35,078 nucleotides of DNA, taken from NCBI GenBank assembly GCA_020353155.1, contig CP070689.1:1491843-1526920 (forward strand), written 5' to 3'. The DNA is from Deltaproteobacteria bacterium (lineage in GTDB: Bacteria > Desulfobacterota > Syntrophobacteria > BM002). The notes beneath the pieces were generated by a model, which made no database searches, had not been told where the DNA came from, and worked only from the letters and a program-made list of their open reading frames with translations. Positions 1 to 7,264 of the stretch are shown here, one piece after another. The position numbers and the translations under genes were made by a program. How positions within the stretch are numbered: the stretch's first letter is position 1; each line of letters starts with the position of its first letter.

Positions 1-78
1 CCACTGTCCTCCACAACCCACACCGCCCCACCAACCCCGACGCGCTATCAGCCGCTCTCTGAACCGCTGGTCCTCCAT
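1..78 (-). CDS. Possible start of an unidentified protein, cut by window edge
   Basis: An ATG at 78-76 on the minus strand opens a frame that stays open for 26 codons to the window edge. It begins MEDQRFRERL and continues with a Trp/Gly-rich stretch. An AGGAG box lies six bases upstream (85-89 on the plus strand), which is the main reason to call it. I do not recognise the protein. The first residues (M-acidic-DQRF) resemble the permease start at 279 (MDDQRF), probably by chance. It would be transcribed divergently from the permease. The frame is too short to exclude chance. Confidence 0.35.
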   Translation of the reverse strand, partial: MEDQRFRERLIARRGWWGGVGCGGQW

Positions 79-158
79 CTCACTCTCCTTTATTACACTC
101 CTGGTGACTTGTACGCTGTTAGTCATTTTTTGCATTGATTGGTATTTTTTGATTTTCA

Positions 159-230
159 ATCCGAAATCCGAAATCCGAGATCCGAATTCAGCACTCCAGT
201 GCTCCCGAACTTCACCTCGCACTCCAGTGC
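159..230. repeat. Four ATCCGAA heptamers plus duplicated 12-bp palindrome
   Basis: Four tandem heptamers with consensus ATCCGAA occupy 159-186. They are followed by two exact copies of GCACTCCAGTGC at 191-202 and 219-230, each an inverted repeat with 5-bp arms. The block lies in the spacer upstream of the permease. It belongs with the other short-unit arrays in this window, although here no reverse-complement second arm of the ATCCGAA word is seen. Confidence 0.8.
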
Positions 231-278
231 CTGACTTAAGGCGTGCTTCTCCCCCTGAGTATAAAGAAAGAGCGTGAC

Positions 279-1571
279 ATGGATGACCAGCGGTTCTTCT
301 ACAGCCTGAACCAGCGTCCGCCTTTTTGGCGCAATCTCTTATATGGAGCACAGTGGGCACTGATTATGTTCCCCGCTTTGGTTATAGTGGCCTCTATTTC
401 TGCAAAGGCACTCAACTTGCCCACCGAGGAGGAGGTGGCGTTTTTTCAAAAAATTCTCTTAGTCGCAGGAACTTTTACCACCTGGCAAACTTTGGGCGGG
501 CACAAGTACCCTCTGCAAGAAGGACCAGCCACCGCACTGCTCCTCACCTTTGTTATTCTGGCACCCAGCGGGTTGGCGGCAATTAAAGGAGGTTTCTTAA
601 TTGGTGGTCTGATTCTTTTCTTAATTGGGCGGCTTCGTTGGATGCACTACATCACGGACTATTTCACGCCAAACGTAGTTGGAGTAATACTTCTGCTAAT
701 TGCTTTCACCCTTCTGCCTTATTTGCTACCACTGCTGATTGGCGTTGATCCGGCCCATCCCAACGGCGACGGCGCAGTGTTTGCCGCCTCTTTGGCGCTG
801 ATAATCCTCATTGCCATCTTGTCCCACTGGTTGAAAGGGTTTTGGCAGACGACAGCTATGATAGTGGGACTGGTGGTGGGCACATTTATTTTCTGGTTCT
901 GGGGCTTGATGGATCTTCAACCGGTGAGGGAGGCATCCTGGTTTTCTCTTCCCACCCACCTTTGGACAGGAATGCCTCGATTTGATCTGCCCGCCGTCAT
1001 TTCATGCTTCTTTGCCTATCTGGCCGTGGTGGTTAATTCAGTGGGAAGCATTCATGGAGTCGGGGAGATCGTGGGGAAGGAGGATCTAACAAAACGGGTG
1101 GATCGAGGAATCGGGGTCACCGGTTTAGCCGGAGTGGCGGCTGCAGGGCTAGGTGTAGTGGGCACGGTTAGTTATTCTAGCAGTCCCGGCGTGATCCTGG
1201 TTACCAGAGTGGCAAGCAGATATTCTCAGGCCATGTGCGGCATAATCTTACTGCTCGCTGCTTTCATACCACGACTGAATGCTTTATTAACTGCAATACC
1301 CGCAACGGTAGTCGGTGCTGCCCTGTGTGTTGCTTTGGGTTCCCAAGTGGGGGCAGGGATCTCGGTGATTACCGCAGGGGGAAGGACGATGGCAGGCCGG
1401 GATTACCTGGTTGTGGGGTTACCTGTAATTATAGGAACATTGGTTGCAGCGTTGCCACCATCATTTTTTGCAATCCTCCCTGCGTCAATAGGAGTGATCG
1501 TGGGCAATGGCCTAGTTATGGGTATCGTACTGGTACTCGTCTTGGAGCATTTATTGCTGCGAAATCGTTAA
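279..1571 (+). CDS. NCS2-family xanthine/uracil-type permease
   Basis: A 430-residue, highly hydrophobic protein with about a dozen membrane segments. The order of features fits the nucleobase-cation symporter 2 family (uracil, xanthine, urate and relatives), which imports nucleobases with protons or sodium: an early QE-type motif after the second segment (LQEGPATALLL), a middle Ser/Gly-rich half-helix (GTVSYSSSPGVI) followed by TRVASRY, and IPATVVGAALCVALG. The substrate cannot be read from the sequence, and the usual NxGxTRxxSR signature is altered (TRVASRY retained, upstream Asn missing). The start is placed at ATG 279, preceded by an AAGAAAGAG stretch. An in-frame GTG at 243 would add 12 residues but has no spaced ribosome site. 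No purine or pyrimidine gene is adjacent. Confidence 0.8.
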   Translation: MDDQRFFYSLNQRPPFWRNLLYGAQWALIMFPALVIVASISAKALNLPTEEEVAFFQKILLVAGTFTTWQTLGGHKYPLQEGPATALLLTFVILAPSGLAAIKGGFLIGGLILFLIGRLRWMHYITDYFTPNVVGVILLLIAFTLLPYLLPLLIGVDPAHPNGDGAVFAASLALIILIAILSHWLKGFWQTTAMIVGLVVGTFIFWFWGLMDLQPVREASWFSLPTHLWTGMPRFDLPAVISCFFAYLAVVVNSVGSIHGVGEIVGKEDLTKRVDRGIGVTGLAGVAAAGLGVVGTVSYSSSPGVILVTRVASRYSQAMCGIILLLAAFIPRLNALLTAIPATVVGAALCVALGSQVGAGISVITAGGRTMAGRDYLVVGLPVIIGTLVAALPPSFFAILPASIGVIVGNGLVMGIVLVLVLEHLLLRNR

Positions 1572-1606
1572 GATGCAGCTTAGCGGCTGCGTCCGTTGTG
1601 ATTTTT

Positions 1607-1634
1607 GCATAGAGCATAGGGCATAGGGTATGGA
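1607..1634. repeat. GCATAGG heptamer array (4 units)
   Basis: Four consecutive 7-bp units of the form GCATAGG/GCATAGA/GTATGGA fill most of the 77-bp spacer between the permease and the Nudix gene and end just before the Nudix ribosome site. The same word recurs at 25630-25658. No inverted second arm is visible here. Confidence 0.75.
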
Positions 1635-1648
1635 GTAAGGAGACGGAT

Positions 1649-2092
1649 ATGACCGAAGGAATTAACTGTCCAAAGTGTGGTAGTTTGGTTTACAGATACA
1701 GAAATCCTATACCCACAGTGGATATCATAATTGAACTGGATGGAGAAGGAATAATTTTGATCAAGCGGGCTAAAGAACCTTTTGGTTGGGCGATACCTGG
1801 CGGTTTTGTGGATTACGGCGAGTCCCTCGAAGATGCAGCCCGGCGTGAAGCCTTGGAAGAGACCTCTCTCGAGGTAGAGCTCTTAGGGCAGCTTGGTGCT
1901 TACTCTGCTCCTGATCGGGACCCACGCCACCACACCATCTCGGTGGTTTTCTTAGCTCACGCTCGAGGTAGGCCAGAGGCCAAAGATGATGCCCTTGAGG
2001 TGGGAGTGTTTACCAAAGAAAATCTGCCGTCACCGCTAGCTTTTGATCATGGGCAAATTCTGGCAGACTACTTCGACCTCAGCGGGAATTGA
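1649..2092 (+). CDS. Nudix hydrolase (ADP-ribose pyrophosphatase-like)
   Basis: A 147-residue Nudix protein. The Nudix box lies at residues 51-73: GGFVDYGE, then REALEE at 66-71, which supplies the metal-binding REUXEE core. The final Gly of the classical box is Ser (EETSLEV). The N-terminus has a single CPKCG (Cys7, Cys10), a common short zinc-ribbon remnant in this subgroup. Such enzymes hydrolyse nucleoside diphosphates linked to another moiety; the exact substrate is not readable. The ATG has a good AAGGAGA site seven bases upstream. It is convergent with coaD across a 111-bp gap with no clear intrinsic terminator. Confidence 0.88.
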   Translation: MTEGINCPKCGSLVYRYRNPIPTVDIIIELDGEGIILIKRAKEPFGWAIPGGFVDYGESLEDAARREALEETSLEVELLGQLGAYSAPDRDPRHHTISVVFLAHARGRPEAKDDALEVGVFTKENLPSPLAFDHGQILADYFDLSGN

Positions 2093-2203
2093 TTAATTGA
2101 CTGGCTTTACTCCTCGCCAAAGCGTTCGGCCATCCTTTGACGGCCAGGCATGCAAAAATGTTGCTTTTCAATTTGCTCGGCCCGACTAAGAAAAACTCCA
2201 AGC

Positions 2204-2710
2204 CTAGCTGGATTCACCCAAGATCTTTTCCCGCAGCTTTTTCTCTACTACCTCCGGTACGAGGCCGGTTACACTACCTCCCGCCTGAACTACCTCCTTG
2301 ATTATTCTAGATGAGATGTATATCCAACGTGCACCGGTCATCAGATATAAAGTTTCCGGCCTTCGATTCAACTTCCGGTTCATAAGAGCCATCTGAAACT
2401 CGTACTCGAAGTCGCTTACGGCTCGTAAACCTCTGAGAATGGCCATAGCGCCGCATTTCTCAACGTAGTCCACCAGCAGCCCTTTGAAGCTGTCAACCTT
2501 GATACGATGGGGCTTCGCGTGATTGGCCAGACTGGCGCGAATAAGTTCAAGCCGTTCCTCGAGGGTAAAGAGCGGTTCTTTCGCCGGGTTCTCAGCCACG
2601 GCAATGATAATGTTGTCGAACATCTTTAAAGCTCGCTCCAATAGATCCAAATGCCCGTTGGTGATAGGGTCAAAGGAGCCAGCATAGACAGTCACTCTGT
2701 CGTCTTTCAT
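2204..2710 (-). CDS. coaD: Phosphopantetheine adenylyltransferase CoaD
   Basis: A 168-residue cytosolic enzyme that transfers AMP from ATP to 4'-phosphopantetheine, giving dephospho-CoA (penultimate step of CoA synthesis). Visible features are YAGSFDPITNGH at residues 9-20 (the TNGH form of the nucleotidyltransferase HIGH motif), RGLRAVSDFEYEFQMALMN at 93-111, and the ISSxxIKE region at 132-139. The last is unusual: TGARWIYISSR stands where most CoaD proteins have a Ser-rich ISSS, so Arg replaces a small residue. Length is normal. It follows rsmD by six bases, the common rsmD-coaD pair. Confidence 0.95.
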   Translation of the reverse strand: MKDDRVTVYAGSFDPITNGHLDLLERALKMFDNIIIAVAENPAKEPLFTLEERLELIRASLANHAKPHRIKVDSFKGLLVDYVEKCGAMAILRGLRAVSDFEYEFQMALMNRKLNRRPETLYLMTGARWIYISSRIIKEVVQAGGSVTGLVPEVVEKKLREKILGESS

Positions 2711-2716
2711 TTTTTT

Positions 2717-3271
2717 CTATTCTCCCCGTGAGTAGAAGCTCACTCCAGTGGTTCCATAAACCCTCATAGTCTCGCGGTGAAGACAACCATAGGTTGAAGT
2801 GAGATTCTCGTCAATGGCATGCTCGCTAACCACGGTGGCAGCTGGGTTAAGAAGCTTGCCGGTTCCGAGTTGCTCCAAGCAGCGCTGGGTCAACCCCCGT
2901 CCGTAAGGAGGATCCAGAAAAACTAGGTCAAAGCTGTAATTTTTGTTGATTAAGCTCTTGAGGCCCCGGCGCAAATCCAGCTTATAGACCCTGGCATTCT
3001 CGGGGTTGCCACAGGCAGCTAAGTTGCGGCCTATCAGCCGTATGGCAGCAGGATGCTGGTCCACTATGACCACAGAGATTGCGCCGCGACTGAGTGCCTC
3101 TAATCCCATGGCCCCGGTGCCGGCGAAAAGATCAAGAACACTTAGTTCACTAAGATCATAACCGAGAATATTGAAAATGGCCTCCCTCACCCGCTCCGCC
3201 GTGGGTCGCAGCCGCTTCCCCTTGGGGGTGGCCAAGCGGAGCCCTTTATACTTACCGGCGATAATTCGCAA
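2717..3271 (-). CDS. rsmD: 16S rRNA (guanine966-N2)-methyltransferase RsmD
   Basis: An S-adenosylmethionine-dependent enzyme that methylates G966 of 16S rRNA in the small subunit. Seen: the family N-terminus LRIIAGKYKG, the SAM loop DLFAGTGAMG at residues 47-56, and catalytic DPPY at 120-123. The start is set at TTG 3271, because it gives the canonical N-terminus and has a TGAGGT box at 3277-3282. That box overlaps the ecfT stop codon, so translation of the two is probably coupled. A longer frame from TTG 3316 would overlap ecfT by 37 bases and add non-family sequence. The protein is 184 residues, normal for RsmD. Confidence 0.93.
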   Translation of the reverse strand: MRIIAGKYKGLRLATPKGKRLRPTAERVREAIFNILGYDLSELSVLDLFAGTGAMGLEALSRGAISVVIVDQHPAAIRLIGRNLAACGNPENARVYKLDLRRGLKSLINKNYSFDLVFLDPPYGRGLTQRCLEQLGTGKLLNPAATVVSEHAIDENLTSTYGCLHRETMRVYGTTGVSFYSRGE

Positions 3272-3279
3272 TTTGGACC

Positions 3280-4089
3280 TCAGCCACGGAAGAACCAAAA
3301 AAGCGTGATACACCAAAAAACAATCACCACCAGGCTCAAACGGTCTCCCTTCGACAGACGCATACTCTTGAGGGTCTGCTTTTCTACGGTCTGGCCGTAG
3401 CCCCGGACTGCCATTGCAGTGGCCAACTCCTCGGCCCGTGCCAAAACATTATAGAGTAGGGGCAGAAAAATGCCATGGAATTTTTCTAAGCGGTTGCGCC
3501 AGGTTCCGGACTTGAGATCAATACCCCGCGCCGTTTGGGCTTCAATAATCCTTTCCGCCTCTTGACCTAGAATGGGAAGAAAGCGAATGCAGAGGAGCAT
3601 GGCTAGACATAGATCCGCCACTGGAATGCGGACTCTTTTCAGAGGGCCGCCAAATTTTTCCAAAGCTCGAAGCAATTCCATGGGTGAAGTGGTCAGGGTA
3701 AGAATGGAGGAAAACAATATAAAGAGAGCGAGTTGGCCCCCGATGCGCACTGCTTGATAAACCCCTTCTCGAGTAACAGCCAGCGGTCCCAAATTAAAAG
3801 GAAGAATTGGTTGTCCTGAAGTGAAAAAGAGCTGCAAGCAAGCGGTCAAAAGGAAAAGCCAGCCAAAGGGTCGCAATCCACGAATAACATTAGTAAGTGG
3901 CAGGTGAGAAAACCGTATCAGCCAGAGGGCGGCGACAAAAAACATAGCCAGTCCCCAAAGTCTATCAAGGGAGAAAAGTGTAATTCCACTCAGGAACAAA
4001 CCTAAAAGCTTTACCCGCGGATCGAGGGAGTGAATTGCTGACTCAGTGGGGTAATAATGGCCAAGTGTGAGATCTCGGAGGAATTTCAT
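3280..4089 (-). CDS. Energy-coupling factor transporter membrane subunit EcfT (CbiQ family)
   Basis: A 269-residue membrane protein with several hydrophobic segments in the N-terminal half and between about 115 and 175. It carries the two short coupling motifs of EcfT proteins, ARG at residues 187-189 (AQTARGID) and VRG at 228-230 (AMAVRGYG). These helices dock on the ATPase subunits of ECF vitamin/metal importers. No EcfA ATPase or EcfS substrate subunit is present in the window, so the substrate is unknown. It sits eight bases ahead of rsmD. No strong ribosome site is visible before ATG 4089, which lies next to a 9-bp repeat array. Confidence 0.85.
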   Translation of the reverse strand: MKFLRDLTLGHYYPTESAIHSLDPRVKLLGLFLSGITLFSLDRLWGLAMFFVAALWLIRFSHLPLTNVIRGLRPFGWLFLLTACLQLFFTSGQPILPFNLGPLAVTREGVYQAVRIGGQLALFILFSSILTLTTSPMELLRALEKFGGPLKRVRIPVADLCLAMLLCIRFLPILGQEAERIIEAQTARGIDLKSGTWRNRLEKFHGIFLPLLYNVLARAEELATAMAVRGYGQTVEKQTLKSMRLSKGDRLSLVVIVFWCITLFWFFRG

Positions 4090-4099
4090 TAATGCAAAT

Positions 4100-4135
4100 G
4101 CCTAAAGTGTCTAAAATGCCTAAAATCCCTGAAAT
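4100..4135. repeat. Four tandem 9-bp units (GCCTAAAAT)
   Basis: Four consecutive nonamers close to GCCTAAAAT occupy 4100-4135, directly upstream of the ecfT start (minus strand). The last unit is the most diverged. A partial reverse-complement echo (ACTTTAGCA at 4150-4158) lies downstream, but no second array is evident. Confidence 0.75.
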
Positions 4136-4176
4136 TGGGAGTAATAAGACTTTAGCAGACTGGGTTCTTACCCTTT

Positions 4177-4261
4177 GAGGCTTTTCGGCCTCTGACCTTA
4201 AAATATAGGGGCGGGGACTTCGACGAGCTCAGTCGTGCCGTTTATCCCCGCCCGCATATTT
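4177..4261 (-). terminator. Large GC-rich hairpin downstream of asd
   Basis: Outer arms 4201-4217 and 4245-4261 pair over 15 of 17 positions: six A/T pairs, two mismatches, then nine mostly G-C pairs. The loop contains TTCGACGAGCTCAG, with its own CGAC/GTCG stem. A second small hairpin (GAGGC/GCCTC) lies at 4177-4192. On the minus strand the big stem comes 39 bases after the asd stop and ends in TATATTTT, a weak U-tract. It probably marks the end of the ilv-leu-asd transcript or a processing boundary before ecfT. Confidence 0.6.
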
Positions 4262-4299
4262 TTCTGAGACAACAAGCCACCCCTGGGAGCAGGGCAAAA

Positions 4300-5319
4300 C
4301 TAGAGATACTCCTTCGCCAAAACCTCAGCAATCTGTACCGTGTTGAGGGCAGCACCCTTGCGTATGTTGTCAGCCACTATCCACAGGTCAAGCCCATTTT
4401 CAATGGAAATGTCCTCTCGGATTCTTCCCACCAGGGTCTCATTAATACCGGCCGCGTCCAATGGCATTGGATAAATTCGTTCATCTGGATTGTCCATCAC
4501 TCTCACACCTGGGGCTTGAACCAGGATAACTCTGGCTTCTTTGGCAGTAAGCTTACTTTTGGTTTGGATGTTCACGGCCTCCGAGTGGCCATAGAATACC
4601 GGGATGCGCACGGTGGTTGCGCTCACCCGGATGGTGGAATCTTCCATTATTTTCTGGGTTTCATGGACCATTTTCATTTCTTCTTCAGTGTAGCCGTTTT
4701 CCAGGAAGCTGCCGATGTGGGGGAAGCAATTAAAGGCGATTCGGTATGGATAAACCTCAGGTTTGGCTTCCTGAAAATTGAGTAAATTTCTGGTTTGGCT
4801 GGTCAATTCTTCCATTGCCCGTTTTCCGGTGCCTGAAACCGCCTGGTAAGTTGACACCACCACCCGCTCGATCCCGGCAGCGTCGTATATGGGTTTGAGA
4901 ACCACCACCATTTGAATGGTAGAGCAGTTAGGGTTGGCTATGATTCCTTTTTTTTCGTATTCGGCAACGGCGTGAGGATTTACTTCTGGTACCACTAGAG
5001 GTACATCGGGGTCCATGCGCCAGGCACTGGAATTGTCTATTACTACACAGCCGGAATTGGCAGCGGCCGGGGCAAATTCTCGACTCGGTCCGGCGCCTGC
5101 AGAGAAAAGGGCTATATCCAGTCCTTCAAAAGAATCCGCACGGAGTTCCTCAACGGGCAAGTCCTCACCACGGAACTCTAGGGTCTTGCCAACAGAGCGG
5201 GAAGATGCCAGGAGCTTGAGGGAGGCTAGAGGAAACTCCAGCTCTTGGAGGATCTTGATCATCTCATTGCCCACCGCGCCCGTGGCGCCGGCTACCGCTA
5301 CGTGATACTCTTTCGCCAT
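4300..5319 (-). CDS. asd: Aspartate-semialdehyde dehydrogenase
   Basis: A 339-residue enzyme that reduces L-aspartyl-4-phosphate to aspartate semialdehyde with NADPH, feeding lysine/diaminopimelate, threonine and methionine synthesis. Seen: nucleotide loop GATGAVG at residues 11-17, the catalytic Cys132 in NPNCSTIQ, QAVSGTGKRAMEEL at 159-172, and the GHSEAV region with His245. Length and motif order match the short (about 340-residue) family. An AGAGG box precedes ATG 5319. It follows leuB by 29 bases and is the last gene of the ilv-leu block before the large hairpin at 4201-4261. Confidence 0.96.
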   Translation of the reverse strand: MAKEYHVAVAGATGAVGNEMIKILQELEFPLASLKLLASSRSVGKTLEFRGEDLPVEELRADSFEGLDIALFSAGAGPSREFAPAAANSGCVVIDNSSAWRMDPDVPLVVPEVNPHAVAEYEKKGIIANPNCSTIQMVVVLKPIYDAAGIERVVVSTYQAVSGTGKRAMEELTSQTRNLLNFQEAKPEVYPYRIAFNCFPHIGSFLENGYTEEEMKMVHETQKIMEDSTIRVSATTVRIPVFYGHSEAVNIQTKSKLTAKEARVILVQAPGVRVMDNPDERIYPMPLDAAGINETLVGRIREDISIENGLDLWIVADNIRKGAALNTVQIAEVLAKEYL

Positions 5320-5348
5320 TGGTCTTAACCTCTCATCTAATATGCTAG

Positions 5349-6413
5349 TTAAGCTTCCGAGATGTATTTCACCACCAAGTCGCCAACTTCTTGGGTGGTG
5401 TAACCCATGCGGCCAGCATCCATGCTTTTAATGTCATCTTTTACCACTTTTTTGATAGCTCCTTCAACCTGACGTCCTGAACTTTCTTCGCCCAGGTCAT
5501 CCAGAAGCATGGCCAAGGCGGCTATGGCTGCCAAAGGATTAATCATGTTTTTCCCGGTGTATTTCGGGGCTGAACCTCCGATGGGCTCAAACATGGATAC
5601 ACCCTCTGGATTTATGTTGCCGCCGGCTGCTATGCCCATACCCCCCTGAATCATGGCGCCAAGATCGGTGATAATGTCACCGAACATATTGTCAGTCACT
5701 ATTACATCAAACCATTCCGGATTTTTCACCATCCACATGCAAAGAGCGTCAACGTGAGCGTAGTCCGTTTCAATATCCCGGTATTCCTCGGCCACTTCAT
5801 GAAAGGTACGCTCCCACAGGTCGAAGGCATAGGTAAGCACATTGGTCTTGCCACAGAGAGTTACCTTTTTTCGCCCCTGGCGACGGCAGAGTTCAAAAGC
5901 ATAACGGATACAGCGTTCCACGCCTTTGCGGGTATTGACCGATTCCTGGACGGCCACTTCGTCCGGGGTTCCCTTTCTCAAAAAGCCACCACTGCCAACA
6001 TAGAGCCCTTCGGTATTTTCTCGGACCACCACGCAGTCAATGTCTTCAGGCTTCTTGTCTCGCAGAGGGGTCCAGACCCCTGGATAAAGCACCACCGGGC
6101 GCAGATTGACATATTGGTCAAGAGCGAAGCGAATGGTTAATAGGATGCCCTGTTCCAAGATACCGGGTGGAACCTCAGGGTGACCGATGGCACCTAAATA
6201 AATGGCGTGCAAACCTTTGAGCTCTTTAAGAACTGAGGCGGGTAAAGTTTCACCAGTTTTCAAATAACGATCTCCGCCCAAATCATACTTAATAAGATCA
6301 TAGGAGAAACCATTGCGCTCAGCAACGGCTGCAAGCGCTTTTAAACCTTCCGTCACAACCTCAGGGCCGGTACCATCACCAGGTATCACGCCGATCCGAT
6401 AACTGTTCGCCAT
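5349..6413 (-). CDS. leuB: 3-Isopropylmalate dehydrogenase (LeuB, tartrate/malate-dehydrogenase-like subgroup)
   Basis: A beta-decarboxylating dehydrogenase that oxidises 3-isopropylmalate to 2-oxoisocaproate in leucine synthesis. Seen: [12 protein letters not shown] near the N-terminus, [12 protein letters not shown], the metal-binding stretch [14 protein letters not shown], and [15 protein letters not shown], the NAD-binding region. The last resembles the tartrate/D-malate dehydrogenase-like branch more than the E. coli LeuB form. Assignment rests on position directly after leuC and leuD and before asd. GGAGG lies only two bases before the first ATG (6416) but five before the second (6413), so the second is preferred, giving 354 residues. 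Confidence 0.88.
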   Translation of the reverse strand: MANSYRIGVIPGDGTGPEVVTEGLKALAAVAERNGFSYDLIKYDLGGDRYLKTGETLPASVLKELKGLHAIYLGAIGHPEVPPGILEQGILLTIRFALDQYVNLRPVVLYPGVWTPLRDKKPEDIDCVVVRENTEGLYVGSGGFLRKGTPDEVAVQESVNTRKGVERCIRYAFELCRRQGRKKVTLCGKTNVLTYAFDLWERTFHEVAEEYRDIETDYAHVDALCMWMVKNPEWFDVIVTDNMFGDIITDLGAMIQGGMGIAAGGNINPEGVSMFEPIGGSAPKYTGKNMINPLAAIAALAMLLDDLGEESSGRQVEGAIKKVVKDDIKSMDAGRMGYTTQEVGDLVVKYISEA

Positions 6414-6440
6414 CATATCCTCCCAAGGGCTAATTTAAAC

Positions 6441-6536
6441 CACGAAGGTCACGAAGGTCACAAAGTAATAAAAGATGTGAGATCCGAGGTGTGCGGCATT
6501 GCACTGCTGTTTCTTCTCACATCCCATATCCCACAT
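6441..6536. repeat. Inverted heptamer arrays (ATNTGNG) with CACGAAGGT nonamers
   Basis: The leuD-leuB spacer starts with two exact nonamers CACGAAGGT at 6441-6458. Then come three heptamers close to ATNTGNG at 6475-6495, a 20-bp middle, and three reverse-complement heptamers (CNCANAT) at 6516-6536. The two arms could fold into an imperfect hairpin on the leuD-leuB transcript. The same word is used at 10368-10447 and 27685-27760. Confidence 0.85.
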
Positions 6537-6582
6537 CCATTGTTTTACATTTGTCTCTGATTTAAGAATCTCTACAATGTAT

Positions 6583-7083
6583 TCACTCAGAAGAACTGAG
6601 ACGTTTCATAACATAGGGAATTAATCCACCGGCGGCCACCAACTCTTGCATAAAAACCGGCACTGGTTGTGCTTTGTAGTGGAGATTTCTACTCTTGTTG
6701 AAAATCGTACCGGCAGTAAGATCTATTTCTAGCTCATCTCCTGTGACGATGTCTGTCGAGGCCTCAGGCGACTCCAAAATGAGGAGTCCCATATTAAAGG
6801 CATTGCGGTAAAAGATGCGAGCAAAACTAGCAGCAACTACGCAGCTTACCCCGGCTGCTTTAATGGCGATGGGGGCGTGTTCACGGGAGGAACCACAGCC
6901 GAAGTTGGTCTCAGCCACAATAATATCGCCGGGAGAGACCTTTTGTGGAAACTCAGGATCAGCATCTTCCATACAATGTTTTGCAAGCTCTTTAGGATCT
7001 GAAGTGTTCAGATAGCGAGCAGGGATGATGGCATCTGTGTCAATATCTGTCCCAAATTTCCACGCCTTGCCAGAGAGTTTCAT
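6583..7083 (-). CDS. leuD: 3-Isopropylmalate dehydratase small subunit
   Basis: The 166-residue swivelling-domain subunit of isopropylmalate isomerase, which with LeuC interconverts 2- and 3-isopropylmalate. Seen: KFGTDIDTDAIIPARYLNT near the N-terminus and ETNFGCGSSREHAPIAIK, the substrate-binding signature. Length fits the short LeuD type common in bacteria with archaeal-style isomerase, as does the partner LeuC length. ATG 7083 is chosen because GGAGG lies five bases upstream; the GTG six bases earlier overlaps that box. It is separated from leuC by 181 bp containing a heptamer array. Confidence 0.95.
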   Translation of the reverse strand: MKLSGKAWKFGTDIDTDAIIPARYLNTSDPKELAKHCMEDADPEFPQKVSPGDIIVAETNFGCGSSREHAPIAIKAAGVSCVVAASFARIFYRNAFNMGLLILESPEASTDIVTGDELEIDLTAGTIFNKSRNLHYKAQPVPVFMQELVAAGGLIPYVMKRLSSSE

Positions 7084-7117
7084 TCGCACCTCCAGGGTTT
7101 GCAGAGCGCTATGTTTT

Positions 7118-7200
7118 ACTAGGCACTAGGCAGTAAGCACTAGACACCAAATATCTGTTAACAAATGATTTTTTTAGGTGCTTAGTCCCTAGTGCTTAGT
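7118..7200. repeat. Inverted heptamer arrays (ACTAGGC)
   Basis: Four tandem heptamers of consensus ACTARGC at 7118-7145 are followed by a 34-bp A/T-rich middle and three reverse-complement units (GCTTAGT, CCCTAGT type) at 7180-7200. The array fills the leuC-leuD spacer. The same word reappears as the outer arms of the array at 23825-23978. Confidence 0.85.
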
Positions 7201-7264
7201 TAGACACTCCTCATCGCACGCCGGCATGCCGATCAATCCAACTTCCCAAAATAGCAAATGGCCC

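Noticed and set aside
2128-2145. Terminator between the Nudix gene and coaD
   Set aside because: GGCC-containing 7-bp hairpin with one G-U or mismatch, but no U-tract on either strand.
2095-2218. Small minus-strand frame overlapping the coaD end (GTG start, ends in FGEE)
   Set aside because: Only about 37 codons, no ribosome site and no recognisable family; it looks like chance read-through of the spacer.
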